Positions 54,601 through 62,609 of a DNA stretch of 64,000 nucleotides are shown here, piece after piece. The stretch comes from Prevotella communis (GTDB lineage Bacteria > Bacteroidota > Bacteroidia > Bacteroidales > Bacteroidaceae). The position numbers and the translations under genes are program-made. Position 1 is the stretch's first letter. Each line of letters starts with the position of its first letter. The notes below the pieces were generated by a model. The model saw only the letters and a program-made list of their open reading frames with translations. It ran no database searches and had not been told where the DNA came from. The stretch covers positions 1,674,001 to 1,738,000 of the forward strand of contig NZ_CP091792.1 in assembly GCF_022024115.1 (NCBI RefSeq), in the 5' to 3' direction.

Positions 54601-54985
54601 CAATCATTTGGAACTGGTAGGTAAGGCTATTAACGGTATTCGTACAGACAATACCAGCGTAAGCGGTATCTTGGGTAGCCGCTTCAGTACACGTTATCGT
54701 ATCATCGATTTGATGGAACACTTCTATAATCAGCCGCCTACGCTCTTCTTGCAAGGTGAGCGTAGAGACCAACTGAAGATGGCTATTGATGCAGTCTATA
54801 ACTATCAGTTGCAAGAGGGTGCCAAATTTACATTGGGACGAATGCTGCGCAGCAATTCCAACGATGATGTGCTCGATACCATTTTGGAGTTGTATGCAAA
54901 CAATAACCTCTGCCGCATAGATGAGAACAATAACACGCATAAAGATCCAACCATCATCTGTTCGATGGGCTTAAAGTACGATTGA
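51605..54985 (+). CDS. Phospholipase-D-like/SNF2 helicase
   Basis: 1126 residues. Residues about 1-220 form a PLD-like domain with one HxK motif (LREPLHAKLYLAH, His148/Lys150) and GSSNLTYSGL (169-178), the usual partner loop. The helicase follows: Q-motif region FDFQQTAVKIAARHL, Walker A GDVVGLGKTITACAIA (291-306), DESHN (363-367), LLLTATPYN (391-399), and in the second RecA lobe KILIFTQYSDTANYIYRQL, ATDVLSEGQNLQDSHIVVNF and QRAGRVDRIGQ (about 825-835). A PLD domain fused to a SNF2 helicase suggests a DNA translocase with an attached nuclease, as in restriction-type defence. It is the first gene of a three-gene operon; the methylase starts 2 nt after its stop. Confidence 0.88.
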   Translation: MARIFDNIESKFTEGLKSLISKSGVKRVDFCVGYFNLRGWNLVINEVDNIEGDYVDENEDRVFRYCRLLIGMQRPNEDLIKQFYSASGPEMIDSQKMLQCKMEIARDFRKQLLLGLPTKQDELTLRRLSAQLKAKKVCVKLYLREPLHAKLYLAHCPSDTLHPITSLMGSSNLTYSGLTGNGELNALFGDDDQNDKFAAWFDKRWNDRTCIDITEELIKAIDESWASERTIPPYYIYLKTAYHLSEEARSGIKEFSLPPEFRHDLFDFQQTAVKIAARHLNSEKRGGAMIGDVVGLGKTITACAIAKIFEMTYASSTLIICPANLQEMWDKYRKKYDLKADIMSMAKPIDVEQARYYRLIIVDESHNLRNDNGKRYQNIKALIERQNCKVLLLTATPYNKDYSDLSSQLKLFISEDDDLGIRPENYVAELGGDRAFLQKHSDVHIRSIKAFEKSDSADDWMDLMKMFLVRRTRTFIKNNYAKSDSRGKYLEFNDGRKSYFPERIPKALKFKTEKGDQYSRLYSDDMISMMENLLLPRYGLSQYEDSSKTAQASKADKDLLENLSRAGQRMMGFCKSTFFKRMDSSGFSFLLTLYRHILRNAVFIYAIENKLPLPIGDENSLPDEYIEDADINDIFSNNDQDESSIGDYNELDIPTDMKVYMDKARDYYNLLAEKNNVRWIDPTYFKRTLKSHLRKDCDQLIEMISLCGKWEPQDDQKLNMLEELLNGEHGKEKILIFTQYSDTANYIYRQLKKRGMQRIGRVTGGMQNPTAIVDRFSPLSNKANVSASDELRVLVATDVLSEGQNLQDSHIVVNFDLPWAIIRLIQRAGRVDRIGQEAKEIYCYSFFPADGVEKIINLRSRLNARINENASIVGSDEIFFEGNEQNLRDMYNEKSGSLDEDEDDVDVDLGSQAYQIWKNATDANPELKRIIPQLSNIIYSTKKAASPIEDGVITYAKTHNDFDVLTWYDSKGEIISQSQRRILQALACSADEPALSPLDNHLELVGKAINGIRTDNTSVSGILGSRFSTRYRIIDLMEHFYNQPPTLFLQGERRDQLKMAIDAVYNYQLQEGAKFTLGRMLRSNSNDDVLDTILELYANNNLCRIDENNNTHKDPTIICSMGLKYD

Positions 54986-54986
54986 T

Positions 54987-57900
54987 ATGATGAACAAACA
55001 GACATTCAAAGAGCTAATTGCAGGCTCAGCTTTCAAAGAGCTCTTTATTGCGGAAATGGGGTGGAATAATCCCCAAGGTAGTATCCGTCTTCCAAATATT
55101 ATCATTGATGATACAAACTATGCTTTCGAACAGATAGCTGTACGTAGTGGGTTCCAAGTGTTATCATGTCAGGTTGACGCAATTCCGACATCTTCTAGCT
55201 GTAAGAAGATTGATACGCAACTGCGTAAACAGGCCAATGACTACATCTGTATTTATTATATTCCTCAGACTGAGCATCATCTGTGGGTAGTGCCTGTGAA
55301 GAAGGTTGATAAACGTGACTTGGTATTGATAGAATACGATTCTGCAGCAAAGGCTGAATTCCTGTATTCTAAGATGACTGACCTTACATTTGCCTATGAT
55401 GATATTACTACCATCATGGATGTAAAGGAAAAGGTACAGGCAGGCTTCATTATTAATTCGGAGAAAATAACCAAGGACTTCTATACTGGATTCCGTAAGG
55501 AACATACCAACTTTGCAAAGTATATCACGGGTATTGATGATGAGATTACAGACTTGAAGAAAAACCGCAATAAGCAATGGTACACCTCTGTAATGCTCAA
55601 TCGCCTGATGTTCTGCTACTTCATCCAGAAGAAAGGATTCCTCGATAGAAATGTCAACTACTTGCGTGATAAGTTGGCTTGGGTTAAGAATGAGAAAGGC
55701 GAAGACCGCTTCTACGGAACTTTCTATCAAGGATTTTTGCTAAGTCTTTTCCATGAAGGACTAAACTCGCCTAGACATGAGCAAGGCTTTGTCCAGAAGT
55801 ACGGACGCATACCTTATCTGAATGGTGGTATGTTTAGTATTCATGAACTTGAAGAACAATACCCCGAGCTTGATATTGCTGATGAAGCTTTTGAGAGCCT
55901 CTTTGCCTTCTTTGACCAGTGGCATTGGCATCTTGATGATCGTTTGACGGCCAGCGGTAAGGACATCAATCCGGACGTTCTGGGTTATATATTTGAACAG
56001 TACATCAACGACCGTGCTCAGATGGGTGCCTACTATACTAAGGAGGACATCACAGAGTATATTGGTCGTAACACCATTCTGCCATTCTTGATGGATGCCA
56101 CAAAGAAGATGGACGAGAAGCCATTTAAATCCAATGGTGAAGTCTGGCAATTCCTCAAACAGAGTGGTGATACCTATATTTTTGATGCAGTCAAGAAAGG
56201 TGCAGACTTAGAGATACCAGAGGAGATCGCCATTGGTATTGATACTACGAAGCCTAACCTTTTGGAGCGTCGTAGCCATTGGAATGAAAAGACTCCTGAA
56301 GCATTTGCTTTGCCAACAGAGATATGGCGAGAGACGATAGAACGCTTGCAAAGGTATTCTGATATCAAAAATAAGCTAGAGAATGGTGTGCTAACCGAGA
56401 TTAACGACTTTATTACTTATAATCTCGACATCCGACAGTTTGTGCAAGACTTCCTTGCAAAGACAGATGACCACTTGTTTGTTAAGCATTTCTATGCCCA
56501 ATTACGCAAGGTTACTATCCTTGATCCCACTTGTGGTTCTGGTGCTTTTCTCTTTGCAGCTCTCAATATCCTTGAGCCACTTTACGAGGTATGTATTGAC
56601 AGAATGCAAACATGGAATAGGGAGAACGACAATCAGTTCAAAGAGGAACTGAGTGAACTTAATGGAAAGTATCGCTCAAATATCCGCTATTTCATATATA
56701 AGAACATCATTCTGCGCAATCTTTATGGCGTAGACATTATGGTTGAGGCTACGGAAATAGCCAAACTCCGACTATTTCTGAAGATGGTCGCAGTTGTGGA
56801 TGTAAATCCTCGTGAAGAGAATCTTGGTCTCGACCCATTGCCAGACATTGATTTTAATATTCGTTGTGGCAATACCCTTGTAGGATATGCAACTGAGGCT
56901 GACCTGGAAAGAGACTTAGTTGAGGGCGATATGTTCGCACGTCAAGAGTTCAAAGACAAGGTACATGTTGAAATGGATATCGTGGCCCATGCTTACAACA
57001 CCTTCAAAAAAGTACAACTTGAACAACATGCGGACTTGGATACCTATCGCAATGCAAAGAAGGAGCTAAAAGAACGTCTCAAGAAATTAGATGACCTTCT
57101 AAATAAGAAATTATATTCATCCACAGCAACCGAGGCTCAATACTTTGGTGGCTTAGGCTATGATGCATGGTTAAAGTCTCATCAACCTTTCCATTGGCTT
57201 GCAGAATACTACGATATAATAAATGGTAATAGAGGTTTCGATGTGATTATTGGTAATCCGCCGTATGTGACATTTACAGACAGAAGTATTCCATATAACG
57301 TTAGACACTACATTTCTTATGATTCTAAGAATTTATTCGCACTTGTAGGAGAGCGTTGTATAAGTATATCTAATGGCAAATCTTCAATAGGGTATATCAT
57401 ACCTCTTAGTGGTATGTCTATTGATGGATTTGCAAAATACCAAAATCTAATATATCACAATTGTGAGAGTTGGAATAGTTACTATTCTGGAGATAGGAAC
57501 CCTTCAGAATTGTTTACTGGAGTAAAAATTAGAGCGGGTATATATATAGGAAGAAAATCAAATGTGTCTCATAAATATGTTTGCAGATATTTGAAATATT
57601 ATGCAAATGAACGCTCAATTCTATTTAATAAAATAAAATATGTGGAATGCTATGATTGCGTTTCAGCCCCAAAACTAGATGGAGAAATAGGACGATCTGT
57701 TATAGAGAAACTTTTACAGTCTGGTAAACCTTTGGCTTCAGAGTTTTTCAACGATAGTTATATTTATTATCATGCAGCACCCATTTATTGGTGTAAGGCA
57801 TTGATGAATATCGATACCCTCATAAATAGTGGCTTAAACATTGCTGATTCATATAAAAAGAGGGAGATTTCTCAAAAATATCAGAATTATGCTTTTTCTC

Positions 57901-58256
57901 TTCTAAATTCTTCCACTTTCTTCTATTATTGGATAGTACTTTCAGACTGCTACAATTTAACGAAAAAATATATATCAGATATTAGGGTTCCCAAAAATTT
58001 GTCAGATAATACACTAAAGAAAGAGGCAGAAAAACTTAATGCTGACTTAAATAACAATATCCAGGTTGCAGAATATCAATATGCTAATAGAGGTGCGGTA
58101 CGATTCGCGCAATTCTTTCCAAAGAAATCTAAACCAATCATCGACGAGATTGACAAGATTCTAGCCAAGTATTACGGCTTTACGGATGAGGAACTTGACT
58201 TTATTATCAACTACGATATAAAATACCGTATGGGTGATGAGTTGAACGAAGAGTAA
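54987..58256 (+). CDS. Eco57I-like DNA methyltransferase / type IIG-like RM protein
   Basis: 1089 residues; ATGs at 54987 and 54990 are both possible starts. N6-adenine methylase motifs: motif I TILDPTCGSGAFLFAAL (about 512-527) and motif IV DVIIGNPPYVTF (NPPY near 756). GYIFEQYINDRAQMGAYYTKEDITEYI is the usual segment before motif I (seen in two pieces). The N-terminal 300 residues lack a recognisable PD-(D/E)XK core, so cleavage, if any, may come from the PLD-helicase. The part after NPPY (from about 57240) is far more AT-rich than the N-terminal part and should hold the target-recognition region. Tightly coupled to both neighbours (2-nt and 1-nt gaps). Confidence 0.88.
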   Translation: MMNKQTFKELIAGSAFKELFIAEMGWNNPQGSIRLPNIIIDDTNYAFEQIAVRSGFQVLSCQVDAIPTSSSCKKIDTQLRKQANDYICIYYIPQTEHHLWVVPVKKVDKRDLVLIEYDSAAKAEFLYSKMTDLTFAYDDITTIMDVKEKVQAGFIINSEKITKDFYTGFRKEHTNFAKYITGIDDEITDLKKNRNKQWYTSVMLNRLMFCYFIQKKGFLDRNVNYLRDKLAWVKNEKGEDRFYGTFYQGFLLSLFHEGLNSPRHEQGFVQKYGRIPYLNGGMFSIHELEEQYPELDIADEAFESLFAFFDQWHWHLDDRLTASGKDINPDVLGYIFEQYINDRAQMGAYYTKEDITEYIGRNTILPFLMDATKKMDEKPFKSNGEVWQFLKQSGDTYIFDAVKKGADLEIPEEIAIGIDTTKPNLLERRSHWNEKTPEAFALPTEIWRETIERLQRYSDIKNKLENGVLTEINDFITYNLDIRQFVQDFLAKTDDHLFVKHFYAQLRKVTILDPTCGSGAFLFAALNILEPLYEVCIDRMQTWNRENDNQFKEELSELNGKYRSNIRYFIYKNIILRNLYGVDIMVEATEIAKLRLFLKMVAVVDVNPREENLGLDPLPDIDFNIRCGNTLVGYATEADLERDLVEGDMFARQEFKDKVHVEMDIVAHAYNTFKKVQLEQHADLDTYRNAKKELKERLKKLDDLLNKKLYSSTATEAQYFGGLGYDAWLKSHQPFHWLAEYYDIINGNRGFDVIIGNPPYVTFTDRSIPYNVRHYISYDSKNLFALVGERCISISNGKSSIGYIIPLSGMSIDGFAKYQNLIYHNCESWNSYYSGDRNPSELFTGVKIRAGIYIGRKSNVSHKYVCRYLKYYANERSILFNKIKYVECYDCVSAPKLDGEIGRSVIEKLLQSGKPLASEFFNDSYIYYHAAPIYWCKALMNIDTLINSGLNIADSYKKREISQKYQNYAFSLLNSSTFFYYWIVLSDCYNLTKKYISDIRVPKNLSDNTLKKEAEKLNADLNNNIQVAEYQYANRGAVRFAQFFPKKSKPIIDEIDKILAKYYGFTDEELDFIINYDIKYRMGDELNEE

Positions 58257-58257
58257 G

Positions 58258-58731
58258 ATGAATTGTATTGGTAACAAGGATCTTTTGAAGCTAAAGAAAA
58301 CAGCCTTTTTAGCCTCCAGCACCATACCATTAGATATGGTGTTGAAGTGCTATGACTGGGCATCAGGGAAACATGAGGAAGGCGAATGCGTTATTAGTGG
58401 TTTCAGTAGTAAGTTGGAACGCGACGTGCTGCATTTCCTTATAAAAGTCAAATGTCCTGTCATCCTGGTACTTGCAAGGCGTTTATATAGCAATACCCCA
58501 GAGGAATTAAGAGAACCAATTGAGCAGGGGAGACTACTTCTTATTTCAAATACCAATTCACCTCGCCAGACACGTGCGACAGCCAAAATTCGCAATAAAT
58601 ATGTCTGCAATATATCTGATAAAGTTCTCATTGTAACTGCGAACTCAAAGTCAAGTCTCGTACCCCTTTCTATGGAATTTAAATCAAAACAAATATCGGT
58701 CGATGGCTCATCTCAGACTAATGCTACCTAA
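58258..58731 (+). CDS. DprA-like SLOG-domain protein
   Basis: 157 residues. IGNKDLLKLKKTAFLASSTI, ECVISGFSSKLERDVLHFLI, PVILVLARRLYSNTPEELRE and GRLLLISNTNSPRQTRATAK follow the Rossmann-like pattern of the DprA/SLOG family (compare GSR, VSGxxxGID, RNRxI in DprA). The canonical GSR is replaced by ASS and RNR by IRNKYVC, so it may bind a nucleotide or ssDNA differently. It starts 1 nt after the methylase stop. It may be a nucleotide-sensing or DNA-binding component of the operon, which is inference. No immediate terminator is seen in the 70 nt after it. Confidence 0.65.
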   Translation: MNCIGNKDLLKLKKTAFLASSTIPLDMVLKCYDWASGKHEEGECVISGFSSKLERDVLHFLIKVKCPVILVLARRLYSNTPEELREPIEQGRLLLISNTNSPRQTRATAKIRNKYVCNISDKVLIVTANSKSSLVPLSMEFKSKQISVDGSSQTNAT

Positions 58732-58801
58732 ATCTGAGGATAGAAGAGGGGAAACCTGAATAAAAATATCTTCTGTTCGCTTTGAGTGAACAAATAATTG
58801 C

Positions 58802-58811
58802 TATCTTTGCA
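58802..58811 (+). promoter_or_regulatory. -7 promoter box of the ASCH-DUF2779 operon
   Basis: TATCTTTGCA, 43 nt before the preferred ASCH start. It shows that this pair is a separate unit from the helicase operon. Confidence 0.75.
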
Positions 58812-58854
58812 AACAGAATCTAAGAATAAACGTATAACTAAAAACCGAAAGACT

Positions 58855-59706
58855 ATGAAAGTACTATCAGTACAACAGCCCTGGGCATCGCTAATTTGCG
58901 CAGGCATTAAGGATGTAGAGAACAGAACATGGAAGGCAGCAAAGGTGCCTGGCCGTATTCTGATTCATGCCAGTTCGAAGAAAGTGACAAGAAACTTCTT
59001 TGCTGGTATTCCTGAGTATATGGAGTCAATCATCAAGAATGAAGTAGGATTTGGAAACCTTCCTGCTCTTGACACACTTCCTACAAGTGCCATTATTGGA
59101 TATGTTACTGTTAAGGGATTCGAGGAAGGCAAATCTGATTCCTTATGGGCTGACGGTCCTGGGGTAATCAAGTGGGAGTTGGAAGATGCCTGGATGTTTG
59201 ATGAGCCAATACTGAATGTAAAAGGTAAGCTGAATCTTTTTGACTATGATGAGGTAGATGAGGATAATCTGCCTCCAGCTCATCAGGTGCCATTAAGCGC
59301 TGTCGATCTTAATGATAATGAAGATGAGGTCTTTATACCATGCGAAGAGAATACTTTTGAACAGATAAAATCTGGTGAACTTGACAGCATGCAGCTGTAT
59401 CTGGAAGGCTATCTGTATAATACTCTTTGCGTTGAGTCAACATTAGAGATGAAACCTTTTAAGGCTGTGACGATTGAATGTGGCAATGAATTTGTGAAGT
59501 TCGAACTGAAAGATGAGTCTGGCATTTTTGCTCTTCCTGATCCTGAAGATGAAACGAAGCCGTATGTTATCCAATACCCTGATGGGAGTGAATGTGGATG
59601 GTTGATTGCTGATTTCGTGTTTGGCAAGAAACTTGATGAGGGAGAACTTGTTGGTTTTTGTGGAGGAATAAAGAAGGATATGATAGACCAACTGATGAAG
59701 AATTAA
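58855..59706 (+). CDS. ASCH-domain protein
   Basis: 283 residues from the ATG at 58855; a TTG-type frame start at 58798 overlaps the promoter. The N-terminal 140 residues are an ASCH domain: MKVLSVQQPWASLICAGIKD, VENRTWKAAKVPGRILIHAS and GYVTVKGFEEG, with the W-x-x-x-x-x-G-K/ENR pattern of the RNA-binding or nucleoside-binding PUA-like fold. The C-terminal half (from about 150) is acidic and unassigned. The stop overlaps the start of the next gene (TAATG), so the two proteins are coupled. Some ASCH proteins are RNases or modified-nucleoside hydrolases; the role here is unknown. Confidence 0.8.
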   Translation: MKVLSVQQPWASLICAGIKDVENRTWKAAKVPGRILIHASSKKVTRNFFAGIPEYMESIIKNEVGFGNLPALDTLPTSAIIGYVTVKGFEEGKSDSLWADGPGVIKWELEDAWMFDEPILNVKGKLNLFDYDEVDEDNLPPAHQVPLSAVDLNDNEDEVFIPCEENTFEQIKSGELDSMQLYLEGYLYNTLCVESTLEMKPFKAVTIECGNEFVKFELKDESGIFALPDPEDETKPYVIQYPDGSECGWLIADFVFGKKLDEGELVGFCGGIKKDMIDQLMKN

Positions 59707-61217
59707 TGATGAAGCAGTTGTCAAAATCAAAGTACGCCAAGTATTGCCAGTGTCCTAAGTGCTTATGGATGAGTGTGTATAAGCCTGAGGAGGAAGTGGT
59801 GGATCCCAGTAGCGAAGCAAGATTCGAGAACGGTACTGAAGTGGGAGACCTGGCTATGGGATTACTGGGGGAATATGTCGACGTCACTACCAATCAGGAG
59901 GATGGTAGGCTCGACCTTTCAGCCATGATTACCAAGACTAAGCAGCTGATGGAGGCAGGGCAGGAGAATATCTGCGAGGCTTCATTCAGTTATGATGGAA
60001 ATTATTGTGCTGTGGATATCCTTCATAAGACGGAAAATGGCTGGGCTATCTATGAGGTGAAGAGTACCAGCTTCCCGGAATTTAATGGTAATCCGGCCAA
60101 GTTGGACAAGTATCTGCCAGACGTGGCCTATCAGAAATGGGTGCTCAAGAAGTGTGGCGTCAACGTAACGGGCACCTTCCTGGTCTGCCTGAATTCTGAT
60201 TATGTCAGGGAGGGTGAGTTGGACCTGCAGAAGTTGTTCGTGATAAACGACATGGAGGAACTGATAGCCAATGAATATGATAAGGTGGAGAACGGACAGG
60301 CAGCGGCAAGGAAACTGCTGCAGCAGACAGAAGAGCCAACGATGGATATCTGGGAGGGTTGCAAGAAGCCTTATGACTGCGGTTTCTTCAAATACTGCTC
60401 ACGTCACTTGCCGTCACCATCTGTCTTTGACCTCTATCGTATGCGTTTCTCTGATAAGCTGAAGTATTATCGCCAGGGGCTTGTAACTTACGATGATATC
60501 AAGAATGAGAGACTGACTCCTGTAAGACGGATACAAGTGGATAGCGGATTATCAAACACCCCTCATGTTGAGGCTGATAAGATTAAGGCTTTTCTTGATA
60601 CATTGACCTATCCGTTGTATTTCCTGGACTTCGAGACGATGCAGCAGGTGATTCCGCAGTTTGATGGTACGAAGGTGTATCAGCAGATTACGTTCCAGTA
60701 TTCACTTCACATCATTGAAAAGGAGGGTGGGGAACTGATCCATAAAGAACATCTGGGCATATCGGGTACAGACCCGAGAAGGGCTTTGGCAGAACAGCTC
60801 TGTCAGGATATTCCCATGGATGTGTGTACGCTGGCATACAACAAGTCCTTTGAGTGTACGCGCATCAAGGAACTGGCTGGATGGTATCCTGATTTGGCAG
60901 AGCATCTTCTGAACATCATGAAAAATATCAAGGATTTGCTCGACCCGTTTGCGGCTGGTCAGTATTACCTGCCATCCATGGGAGGCTCATTCTCAATCAA
61001 GAGGGTGCTGCCGTCGTTGTTCCCCGACGACCCGTCGCTGGATTATCATAACCTGGAAGGTGGCGTGCAAAATGGTAATGATGCCATGACTATCTTCCCA
61101 AAGATACAGTTCATGGAACCGAAGGAGCAGGAAGCGGCTCGCAAGGCCTTACTGCAATACTGTTGCCTCGATACGTATGCTATGGTGAAGGTGTGGGAGA
61201 AACTAAAAGAGGCATGA
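59706..61217 (+). CDS. DUF2779 protein: Cas4/RecB-like Fe-S nuclease plus RNase-H-like exonuclease
   Basis: 503 residues; start at 59706 (overlapping the ASCH stop) or 59709. The N-terminal half is Cas4/RecB-like. An early Cys set (YAKYCQCPKCLWMSVY, residues 14-19), the motif IYEVKSTSFPEFNG (about 113-126) and later cysteines GCKKPYDCGFFKYCSRH (about 218-234) should hold a 4Fe-4S cluster. The C-terminal half opens with LYFLDFETMQQVIPQFDG (about 303-320), an exonuclease-like D-x-E-T motif, followed by TLAYNKSFECTRIKELA and CCLDTYAMVKVWEKL. Pfam DUF2779 describes this C-terminal region. Two nuclease-like folds in one chain suggest processing of foreign or damaged nucleic acid. Confidence 0.82.
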   Translation: MMKQLSKSKYAKYCQCPKCLWMSVYKPEEEVVDPSSEARFENGTEVGDLAMGLLGEYVDVTTNQEDGRLDLSAMITKTKQLMEAGQENICEASFSYDGNYCAVDILHKTENGWAIYEVKSTSFPEFNGNPAKLDKYLPDVAYQKWVLKKCGVNVTGTFLVCLNSDYVREGELDLQKLFVINDMEELIANEYDKVENGQAAARKLLQQTEEPTMDIWEGCKKPYDCGFFKYCSRHLPSPSVFDLYRMRFSDKLKYYRQGLVTYDDIKNERLTPVRRIQVDSGLSNTPHVEADKIKAFLDTLTYPLYFLDFETMQQVIPQFDGTKVYQQITFQYSLHIIEKEGGELIHKEHLGISGTDPRRALAEQLCQDIPMDVCTLAYNKSFECTRIKELAGWYPDLAEHLLNIMKNIKDLLDPFAAGQYYLPSMGGSFSIKRVLPSLFPDDPSLDYHNLEGGVQNGNDAMTIFPKIQFMEPKEQEAARKALLQYCCLDTYAMVKVWEKLKEA

Positions 61218-61220
61218 GGA

Positions 61221-61275
61221 CTGAAGGCTGAAGGCGGGAGATGTAAGAGGGAAGATGTTTGATGTTTGATGAGGT
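61221..61275. repeat. Dispersed 'gatgtaagagggaaga' repeat after the DUF2779 gene
   Basis: ctgaaggctgaaggcggga and gatgtaagagggaagatgt run directly after the stop codon. The 16-mer gatgtaagagggaaga recurs at 62823-62838. A tgtttga 7-bp repeat follows. Confidence 0.8.
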
Positions 61276-61331
61276 GCTCATCATTCTTCGACAAGCGAAG
61301 CGGCAGAGCCGAGCGGACCCAACTAAAATAT

Positions 61332-61357
61332 GGCAGGTTATCAACATGATACCTGCC
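61332..61357. terminator. Hairpin between DUF2779 and hicB genes
   Basis: ggcaggt(t)atca pairs with tgatacctgcc with one bulged T and a 3-nt loop. No long T run; a weak terminator or simple hairpin. Confidence 0.5.
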
Positions 61358-61379
61358 GTTGTACATCTATAAATAAGTG

Positions 61380-61796
61380 TTATTCCACAGCAATAAGTTC
61401 ACGGCCTATTTTGTGCAGACCTTCAACGATGCGACGGCGCTGTTCTGGACGAGGCTTTTTAATACCGTTGGCATAGTGGCTCAGCTGGTGCTGATTGATA
61501 CCTGAAGCACGGCTGATTGCAGCAATGGAGGCATAAGGAGAGCACATCTGCAGCAAGGCTGCGGCATCCAGATGGTACTCGAATTTGTAGTCGCCATCGC
61601 GAAGCCACTGGGGAACATCATCGCCATCTGCAATCATTCCTTCTATATGGAAGTTGAGTGTGTTGCGTACTTCATCAATAAGTTCGTTGTACGTTTTGGC
61701 AGTAACAACCACTGCACCAGGCACGTTCTCGCTCAGAGCTGCACCATAATTCTTGTCACACCAAGATACATTTACAATAATTTTTTCCATATCCAT
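61380..61796 (-). CDS. hicB: HicB antitoxin with C-terminal XRE helix-turn-helix
   Basis: 138 residues (a second ATG two codons later is also possible). The N-terminal part is the HicB RNase-H-like fold (VSWCDKNYGAALSENVPGAV, TAKTYNELIDEVRNTLNFHI, FEYHLDAAALLQM). The C-terminal part is a helix-turn-helix (IAAISRASGINQHQLSHYAN, RPEQRRRIVEGLHKIG). It neutralises HicA and represses the operon. It is the second gene, 12 nt after hicA. Confidence 0.92.
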   Translation of the reverse strand: MDMEKIIVNVSWCDKNYGAALSENVPGAVVVTAKTYNELIDEVRNTLNFHIEGMIADGDDVPQWLRDGDYKFEYHLDAAALLQMCSPYASIAAISRASGINQHQLSHYANGIKKPRPEQRRRIVEGLHKIGRELIAVE

Positions 61797-61808
61797 TCCT
61801 TTTTTTTA

Positions 61809-62003
61809 TTATTTCCAACCTGCCTGTTTCCAAATACTATTCAAGAGAAATTGGTTTAATACCTCATTTTTATGTCCTCTGATAGTCACCTTGCCTTTCT
61901 TCTGAGGATGTTTATATTGTCGATGGTCACCTTTGGTGGCTACAAGTACCCATCCGTCAGCTTCAAGCATTTTGATGACTTCAATAACCTTATACGCTTT
62001 CAT
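61809..62003 (-). CDS. hicA: HicA toxin
   Basis: 64 residues. The dsRBD-like HicA fold is visible: YKVIEVIKMLEADGWVLVAT, KGDHRQYKHPQKKGKVTIRG with the expected catalytic His27. It is an mRNA interferase. It is the first gene of the pair, with a -7 box 19 nt upstream; the order hicA-hicB is the usual one. Confidence 0.92.
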   Translation of the reverse strand: MKAYKVIEVIKMLEADGWVLVATKGDHRQYKHPQKKGKVTIRGHKNEVLNQFLLNSIWKQAGWK

Positions 62004-62021
62004 GTTTATACTTTATGTTGG

Positions 62022-62031
62022 TACAAAGGTA
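62022..62031 (-). promoter_or_regulatory. -7 promoter box of hicAB
   Basis: Minus-strand TACCTTTGTA, 18 nt before hicA. HicB would be expected to bind nearby. Confidence 0.65.
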
Positions 62032-62138
62032 ATAAAAAGAATACCATTTTGCAAATAAAAGCATCAGAAAAGTATTCTTTTTAATACTCTTTAAGAAAAA
62101 TAGCATTCGTACAAACGATATGTCAGGTGTCTGAGTAC

Positions 62139-62200
62139 AGAGGGGACGGGTGAGTGTCGGAAGATGTCTGAAGTATGATGTCTGAAGTCTGATGTCATAT
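62139..62200. repeat. Dispersed gatgtctgaag repeat block
   Basis: agatgtctgaagt, tgatgtctgaagt and ctgatgtcat in tandem. Same repeat family as 61221-61275 and 62800-62880. Confidence 0.7.
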
Positions 62201-62265
62201 TAACCCGTCAACAGATTCTAGTCGTGAGATAGAGAACTGACAACCTAAATCAGTTCCTAGCCAGT

Positions 62266-62291
62266 TCTTAGGCAGCAATCACTCTGCTCCT
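62266..62291. repeat. 26-bp direct repeat, copy 1
   Basis: Identical over 26 bp to 62633-62658. Begins tcttaggcagcaatcactct. Confidence 0.9.
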
Positions 62292-62303
62292 CATTGCTTC
62301 ATT

Positions 62304-62391
62304 ACTCTATGGTTTTTAAGTCGTTACTCTATGGTTTACGATGTGTTAACCTATGGTTTACGATGTATAAGTCTGTGGTTTACTAAAAGGA
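62304..62391. repeat. 22-bp tandem repeat, four units
   Basis: Units start at 62304, 62326, 62348 and 62370. The conserved core is ctatggtttacgatgt, decaying towards the outer units. The 22-bp period is twice the 11-bp period of the later arrays. Confidence 0.85.
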
Positions 62392-62493
62392 TCTGTTCCT
62401 AATGAACATTGTCTGGCTTGTATTTCTTCTGTATAGGCTATGCGAATCTGATTCTGATGGAATGAAATTCATGTCACAACTTTTTAGTGCTTT

Positions 62494-62516
62494 CACTAAT
62501 TCAGCTTCTAGCCTGC
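62494..62516. repeat. 23-bp direct repeat, copy 1
   Basis: Identical over 23 bp to 62610-62632. Begins cactaattcagcttctagc. Confidence 0.9.
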
Positions 62517-62609
62517 AGAGAGTGACAAGGTTTTCAGTACGATGTAAACGATGTTGACAAGTAATTCAGTTTAACCCGGTGAAAACTGTCAAGTGAGTTT
62601 AGGAAAAGG

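Noticed and set aside
51605..58731. Direct assignment to DISARM, BREX or Hma
   Set aside because: No drmA/drmB, pglZ/brxC or separate ATPase gene is present. PLD and SNF2 are fused, and the third gene is DprA-like.
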